From: Branchiostoma lanceolatum
Lineage: Eukaryota > Chordata > Leptocardii > Amphioxiformes > Branchiostomatidae
Assembly (NCBI RefSeq): GCF_035083965.1
Contig: NC_089731.1
Span: 6,857,501-6,921,500, forward strand
Direction of reading: 5' to 3'
Length of the DNA: 64,000 bases
Below are positions 57,309 to 64,000 of the stretch, piece by piece (position 1 is the stretch's first letter; each line of letters starts with the position of its first letter). The notes below the pieces were generated by a model. That model was not told where the DNA came from, ran no database searches, and saw nothing but the letters and a program-made list of their open reading frames with translations. The position numbers were made by a program, and so were the translations under genes.

Positions 57309-60300
57309 ACTGCTGTGCCTAAACGATACGATTCTCAGTACATAGTCGTGCAAATATATTAGAAATTTCACTTCTTGAGGACTCGCGGTACTTACTGGTT
57401 TACCCCTAATGTCTGAATGGAACAGGCCTTATTCCAACCAATGGTCAGGATGTAACTTATTGTGCATCGAGAAAAAGAAGACGACACCATGAATTGAAAC
57501 TCTGTTTGTATTCTAAATAAGAAAATTCTATGAACAAATATTTGAATGATTTGCAAGAGAAACATTTGTGACTTTATGCCATCATACACGTAACAATATC
57601 TCTACTTGTGATGTACACAAAAATCATTTTAGATATCTAGAAGAAATCAGAGATTTATAAAAAAAATAGGTCATCATAATATTTGTTTAGAGTAAGAGTG
57701 TATCTTTGATGTGTCATATTTAGAGGCAGTATGTGAATGCTAGTGCGGTATGTTCAATAATTCGTATATCTTATTATGAATATTTAAAAATAAATATAGA
57801 CCTTGTGTTGCTTTTCAATAATGCAATTAAATAGATTTTGTCACGTACCTTTCCTGTCGCCATTTTGCTTTTTCGATTATGATGAATGACGTTACCTCGT
57901 TATTGCCTAGATTACAGGCGTCGTAGGCTAACAGCCTGATGTTATAGACTACTACTTTTCTACATAACAATGCCCTGTAACCACTAGTCTTCATAGATAT
58001 CCGTTTTCCAGGCATTTCATTTAAAGACGGCGATGGGTAACCTTTAGCAAAAATGTTTAAATTGAAACAAAGATAAAATTGAAATATAACATAACAGCAT
58101 TTTTAAACAGATATATGCTCCGAATCACGAATTATGATATTGCCGTATTTTTCATTCTCTTCAACATTATATCACAATCGAACATGAATCAACATAATGA
58201 ACTAATATGTCGTGACATAAACGTTACCAGGTTAGTTTCTTAATCAATATGTTGCTTTCTTTATGTTCATATTTATACATATTTAAATGTAAAAGAAGGC
58301 AAAATCTTGATAAGAAATTTACCAAACTAATTTTTGCCAGCATACAAAACGTGCTGTACAGGGAGACATGAAACCACATGAAGATAACGAGATATTCTGA
58401 TGACTTGTCAATAATTCAAACAGATAGTTCCCCCGCACACATGCGCGGTCACCAGTCTTCCACTTATCATTAAAGGAATGTGTTAGAAGAAACCTTTTAA
58501 TGATATTCATATCAATATTATAACTTTCATCATTTCTCACCACATCCAATTTTATGTAACTCCAAACCTTTGGAGGCTCTCGAGCATTGTTTATAGGTAC
58601 TAGGTGGTGACTATTATTCTTAAGAAATAACGCCACTCACAACTAGTCTAGCCTATGCAACGTTAAGTCGACAGTCGACTGTTGATGACATGATTTTGTT
58701 TATATGTTATGCAATGTAAAACAATAGTATTTAACGTCAGTATCCAAACTTCCTGCATGATATTCACAAGTTGTGCTTAAAAATAAAATCAAAACCTCAT
58801 GGAGTTTGCCCTTGGAATCGAGTAGCCTGGGCGTCATCCGATTACAACCGGCCGGGGCTCGTACACTCGCTACCCCTCGGTAATACCTGGGCTCCTGCAC
58901 TCGCTACCCTCCGTATGGCACTCATTACCAGCCTGCTAGGAATCGAGAGCTGTCAGATTCCCTTGAACAATTGATTCCCTTCCGACATCTTCATGATAAT
59001 CTCGACTTGTTTTCCGAAGGACGGAGATCTGTCCGTGTGATGACCCTACACCGTGGATCGCCTTGTTAAAAATTAAACTTGTTTCTTGTTGTTTCCCTCT
59101 AAGTCCGCGGATAACAGTAGTCTCCACCAGACTAACTACGCCGGCTTTAGGGAGAATATTTGCCAGGGTTTCATTTGCAGGCTTGTGATCTTCACCGTGG
59201 ACTGACTCTACTGGCTAATTATTCCTTTTTCTGCCACATTCTACGATCCATACGCCCGTAGGAGGGCCTGGTGGAGGCTAGGATAACACTACCCATGCCG
59301 TTGTTTGATTTGTAGTTTTGCATCGTCAAACTGAAATATAAACATTGATTCTACTGCCATATCTTGATACGGAGTATCACGTTCATTGTGCGTTTTGTAT
59401 TCAATGATCATTGTGTAGACAACAGAGAACTCTCTTTAAGTCTTCTCTGAAGAAATCAGGTCTTAGACCTTGAATGTCTCGTGTCACGGAGTAACCTATA
59501 CAAGTTTTTGAATAAATTTTGACCCATTGCAAATCGACAAACAAACCAAAGGCGAGCCAACATTCACCGTTTGTTCTTGCGCTAATAGGTTGTAATCATT
59601 GCAAAGGAAAGGAAGTATTGCGTGTACTCTTTATGTAATTATATTTCCATCAACATGTTTACGCTGTGAGAGTACAATAATGAACAACTGACGTCCTAGG
59701 ATAGCAAAACACAACCTGCCTACGTCATATTACGACTATGTTTCCATGACAACCAGATTAGTGGGTACGAATTGAAACCTTGGCCTCTGGTAACGTCGTT
59801 ACCTGCAGAGATAATCAAATAAGCCAGACGTTGGTCTGTATTCCATGATGTGATTAAAATTATATGCTCTGTCTCTCAAAAAAACACATGAAGCCAGGGA
59901 GGTCTATCAATCAGAATGAACATACGCGCTTAAAAGACCCTAATTGCGTTATTTATCGTTAGAAAATGAAGGCTCATAGAGCTAACAGAAATAAAAGGTC
60001 GTCTCAAAGGAATAGTGAAACCTCACGTGACGGGATGCATTTACTGCTTTATCATTAAGTCTTCGTTGAAATGCATTTTCCTTCGTTTGGAATGACGTAG
60101 GTTTTTGAGTTGTCTATTTGTCTCTGCCAGTGAAAAATCGAAAATGAATCTTAACTTTCTATCTATCTGAATTAAATCTATCGAACTTTGTTTTTTTTTA
60201 AGATTCAATATACTGGGGCGTCGATTATCTTTTACAAAATCAATACTTTGAGGATTTTCTGACTCATTAGTACAACAAGAGGGTCATTAAAGAGCAGGGC

Positions 60301-60947
60301 TTTTGTGGTTTTCAATTTTACATGTTTTAGTAAGTTCATGCTTGAATTGTACAGGGTAGTTGCCCACTTACAAAGTCTTTCAAAGTGATGAAGTTCTTAC
60401 TTTGATTAGTCTCTCGCGTCTATCAATTTGTATTTCTAATCTTTGTATCATTGTCTTAACTTGAACTTGCTTATCCATTTGCGTGCCAAATGTACCGATC
60501 AAATCGACTGGACACTTTGCGGTCGTGACTTTGTGTTCAGGTAAGAATATATCGTCAGAGTTCATCAAAGAAGGGAGCGCCTCGCGTTGCGTGCGAACTT
60601 GGGGGCTGCCGACAGGCTGTTGAATAATACATCAGTCCGAGATGAGATCTTCTCATCTTAATTCAGCCTGACACGATCGGATAGCGCCTCGCCCCGCGGC
60701 CATAACAGAAGGACCAAGGTCACGGCAGAGGTCAGCGGGCGCCACACCCGTGGAGACCAACGCAAACTTTACCGGCTCTGATATTTAAACAGTCTTCATT
60801 GATTCCTCGAGTGCACCGACCTGTGTGGAAATCAAAGTGCGACTGATGAAGCACGCCTGTTGTGACGTCATGCCCCCAGGGGGGCCACCCCACCCATCTC
60901 AGGGCAGCCCCTAACCCCTCTCATCGCTGCTTAAAAGTGAAAGTGTG
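57309..60947. other. Downstream intergenic region, no gene seen
   Basis: Starts with the astacin 3' UTR (AATAAA at 57789-57794). The rest is AT-rich with short open frames only. Two local direct repeats of about 28 bp (CACTCGCTACCC core) lie at 58858-58918. Confidence 0.4.
57789..57794 (+). terminator. Polyadenylation signal, astacin gene
   Basis: AATAAA about 480 bp after the astacin stop codon, in AT-rich sequence and the best-placed match downstream. Use is inferred. Confidence 0.4.
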
Positions 60948-61159
60948 GTCACGTGACCGGGTCCCGGGTTATAAATGTTTCATGGCGTCTGTCGGCAGGG
61001 CGTGTGAGTGACGTGGGGAGCAGGCGTTCATCAGCGATTTCGGATTACAGCGGCGGAGGCGGCAGAGCTTTATTCCATTATAGCCGGGGTTTAACACTAG
61101 AGCGGATCTGTCAGGCCGTACGGTGACAGGGCTGACGAGCATATGGTACCCGGATAAAG
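60948..61159 (+). promoter_or_regulatory. Promoter and first exon of an off-window gene
   Basis: E-box palindrome GTCACGTGAC (60948-60957) and TATA box TTATAAAT (60969-60976) predict a start near 61000. The transcript would run to a donor GGATAAAG|GTACGT (exon end 61159). Its only late ATG meets a stop after four codons, so the exon looks non-coding. No coding exon was recognised in the remaining 2.8 kb. Confidence 0.55.
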
Positions 61160-64000
61160 GTACGTCTTTGTCAAATTACTTGAAGTTTTCGTATCAGCCC
61201 GGTTATCTACTGCCAGGAAGAGCCGTATCATATATACTGGTGCTCAGCCCGGGCGTATAAGAGATCCGTCGGGAAATACTGTTTTTCTTTGTAAGCCAGG
61301 CGGCGTTGCGAATTGTCGTAAGCCAATACCTGGCGCAAAACATTAGAAAGGGTTTAGCGCAGTGCTTAACTTATGGAAGCTGTAGATAAATACACATTCC
61401 TGATGACAGATTGACGGGTGGTATACGTAGTGTTGAAAAACTCCCGAGGGGTGGTTAGAAATTACGGAATTCTCTGGGCGTTGATAGTGATTTTAGACGT
61501 GTTGGCCATAGAGGATTATTTGTTTTGCATTACGGGAGCGCTAGAAGGCGAGGAAGCAGTCTTTGTCTGGGTGGGCCTTGGTGAGTGTATGAGATGTTCT
61601 CTATATTGTTATCTCCTAAAAAGGTCATATTTGCAGAGAGACACCGTCTGTCATACAGCGGCCTTCACCGAGCCATGAGTCACGTCCTGGCTACTGCATT
61701 TTGTAGTGATGCAGGCTTTGGGGTAATCTCCAAGCAGATGTAAGGATCCTGTCCATTCCAAGTGTTTTACGCCTGATTTTGCAGCGCTTAATACTGTAAT
61801 TTTGCACTAGGAGGAAGCGAACTTCTAAAAAGTGCAATGCCAGAAAAGAGCACTAAATGTTGAGGAAAAAAACAGGCAAAACGCTGAGAATGGGATCAGG
61901 CTTCGTGTAGCGACTAGGGGAGGCTGTGGAACGATTTCTTCACGTTCATCGGCTGGATGATGCTGGATGATGTATGATAGTTGGTTATTTTCTGGTTCGA
62001 TAGCAATTATATTTTGATTGGGTGGGAGCAGTAATTGTAAGTATACAAAGTGGCTGTATTTGTTAAAACAGGAATACTGTTGAATAGCATACTTTATCAT
62101 GTCTAATAATGCCATTCAAACATTCAATCACAAGCATCGAAGTTTCAAATTATGGAATGTCATCTTAGAAAATCGTGTTTACATGTCTTCACAGGCACCT
62201 CTGATTGCATATAAGGTGAAATTGCAGAAGGGACGTTATGATTGTGCTGTCTCCACCCTTTTGTTTGTTAAATTTCATAAGATAACCAGTAAATGTACGT
62301 GTCAGATTGCATAAATCCAGATTGCATACCAATTGTTGATCAAAGAAAATATCGACAGTAGCCAATGGTAGCTAATCATAATACTGTATGACAAGGATGT
62401 TACTTTGCATGGGATGTATTCCCAATAGAACGTACACAAACACTCGCAGCTTTTAACTGCAGACGAAAATGTAGCTTGTGGAATACATGATGTTATATTT
62501 ATACTGTACTAAAAGATTAAATGCTAGGTGAGTCCTTTAAGTGCCTTGTTCACACAGTGACGCACAGGGAGTTTCAGACTAATGGCCATGGTGCATTTGT
62601 GTAGGCCGGGACGTTTTAGCGTGTTGGCTAACATGTTTTTAACGATACGCCGCGCGTGTGTGGTCAAAAGTTCTCTGTAAGTTAAAAATGGGTTCAGCAG
62701 AGTCTGTTAATGTATCTTCTGAAAGCTAGAGAAAGCACAGAGAAAGTTTCTTATTTCCTTTGCTCGTGGGTGGTTTTTCTACCCGGCCGCGACGTGAAAG
62801 TGAGTTTTTAAGTAGGGTAATGCCGTTCGTCAGATCATCCATCACAGGTTGTTATCTACAATTAGACATGTCCAAAACGATACGGGCCAGTGGACCATCA
62901 TCTGTGCCGAAACACATTAGGAACGGAGAAGATAACAGCGCGAAGGCGCCTTTTGATCTGGTGTTCCTGTATTGAGCTGGTGGTGGTGATAATGATGATG
63001 AGGACTCCTCTTCCTTCCGGTACTTGCGCCCTCAAATCTCCTCTTAAAACAAGTTGATTGAGGTGCGCTGTCTTGTAGCTGCCTACGCCACCTTCTTTAC
63101 TGCTGCCAACTGCTTGCCAATGTGTGAGGATAGGCTATTGCAAATCATGACCTTTATTTCGGGAAAGCCTTTTTATCATGACCCTTTCCGATGAAGCACT
63201 CTGTAGCGTAGAATTGTTTCGTAGTGTAGTGTAGTGCAGTATGACAGATGCGTCGAATGATCATAGACCACCATACTCAGTGTTTTTGATGAAAGGCTTC
63301 ACCCCAGTTTTCTTGTCAGTTTTTGTTGTATGATCGTCCCTTTTATAGCTTTTTTTATAGATTTTAAAGTGCTTCTTGGAAGCGGCCAATGATGGAGACG
63401 TGACGGAATCCGCCCCAACAGGAGAGCCTGTCTCCACACGCTAACGCCCCGTGATGACAAATGCAACAACAATTCACTTCAATCCCCTCACGTTCCACAG
63501 TCCATTATGGAACGATAGCGGCGCCGATTTTACCTCATAACCATGGCAACCGTGGCTTTATAAGCCCCACATTCCATTCCCAGAGGTAGGCGGAGTAAAG
63601 GTCCCGGATGGTACGTGCTGCTCCACTTGATCTCGCGATACTCGATGAGACACGGCGTGACCTCAGGCACGCTAGCCTGCAGGGTGGAAATGGTGACGAC
63701 AAGAGAGAAGTGTAGTCTCAGACTTCAGATATCAGAATCTTGTGCGCGCCAAGCACCCTACTAGATGGCTTGACGATCTTGTTCAAATTTCAGCGGGTCT
63801 CAGACTTTTTACCGTAATTTCAAGCAGATCTATCGGTGGCAATGACAGCATCCAAAGGGCAAAAGCCAGCATCTGCTTGGAGATTATTTGTACCGTACAG
63901 AATCCCACAGGGACTAACTAACGTGTGGATGGATTCGGAAAAGCAAGAAGTTAGACAATCTAGGGGAAGTGAACTATAGATTCGATGATCCTGTCAACAT
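61160..64000. other. Probable first intron or intergenic DNA
   Basis: No coding exon recognised. A second TATA-like TTTATAAG lies near 63555, after CCATGGCAAC (RFX-like half sites), and may be an alternative promoter. Confidence 0.35.

Noticed and set aside
58319-58636. 105-codon minus-strand open frame
   Set aside because: AT-rich, no motif, no splice context and no similarity to known proteins that I recognise.

Overview
The window looks like nuclear DNA of a cephalochordate (amphioxus, Branchiostoma-like). Genes are compact, with many short introns and consensus GT-AG splice sites. The domain repertoire is typical of amphioxus: shuffled phase-1 modules such as SUEL lectin, F5/8C, trefoil, C-type lectin, PAN, ShKT and astacin. 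The background holds many short inverted-repeat elements, tRNA-derived SINE copies and LINE tails. The species is inferred from style, not proven. No virus-derived element was recognised.

Layout. 0.95-3.1 kb (minus): two-exon SLC7/CAT-type amino acid transporter. 3.1-9.8 kb: mostly non-coding, with an inverted-repeat element, a degenerate tandem repeat and a LINE 3' fragment. 9.8-19.4 kb (minus): a 14-exon gene for a predicted type II membrane receptor (989 aa): tyrosine-rich cytoplasmic tail, one membrane span, Cys-rich repeat stalk, SUEL lectin, F5/8C, trefoil, C-type lectin-like domain and a terminal Cys-rich domain. Its introns hold SINEs, a LINE and other repeats. 21.6-27.2 kb (plus): two tandem intronless class A GPCR paralogs; the first carries a roughly 110-residue repeat-bearing insert in extracellular loop 1. 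28.7 kb (minus): tRNA-Arg(CCT). 30.1-34.6 kb (plus): 12-exon Gfo/Idh/MocA oxidoreductase whose terminal coding segment, stop included, seeded a minisatellite. 36.1-41.5 kb (minus): 9-exon multipass membrane protein of unrecognised family, with a 1.25-kb minisatellite in intron 1. 43.8-57.3 kb (plus): 20 coding exons for a secreted astacin metalloprotease with ShKT x2, PAN x3, a Thr/Pro linker, F5/8C and an acidic tail (949 aa). 60.9-61.2 kb: a TATA promoter and an apparently non-coding first exon whose coding part probably lies beyond the window.

The genes do not form one pathway. The common theme is extracellular recognition: a lectin-type receptor, a multidomain secreted protease and orphan GPCRs. 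The four multi-exon models (1,773, 2,970, 1,287 and 1,020 nt) and the astacin model (2,850 nt) were assembled by hand from splice signals. Each gives an uninterrupted frame with matching intron phases. Coordinates are hand-derived and may be off by a base or two.
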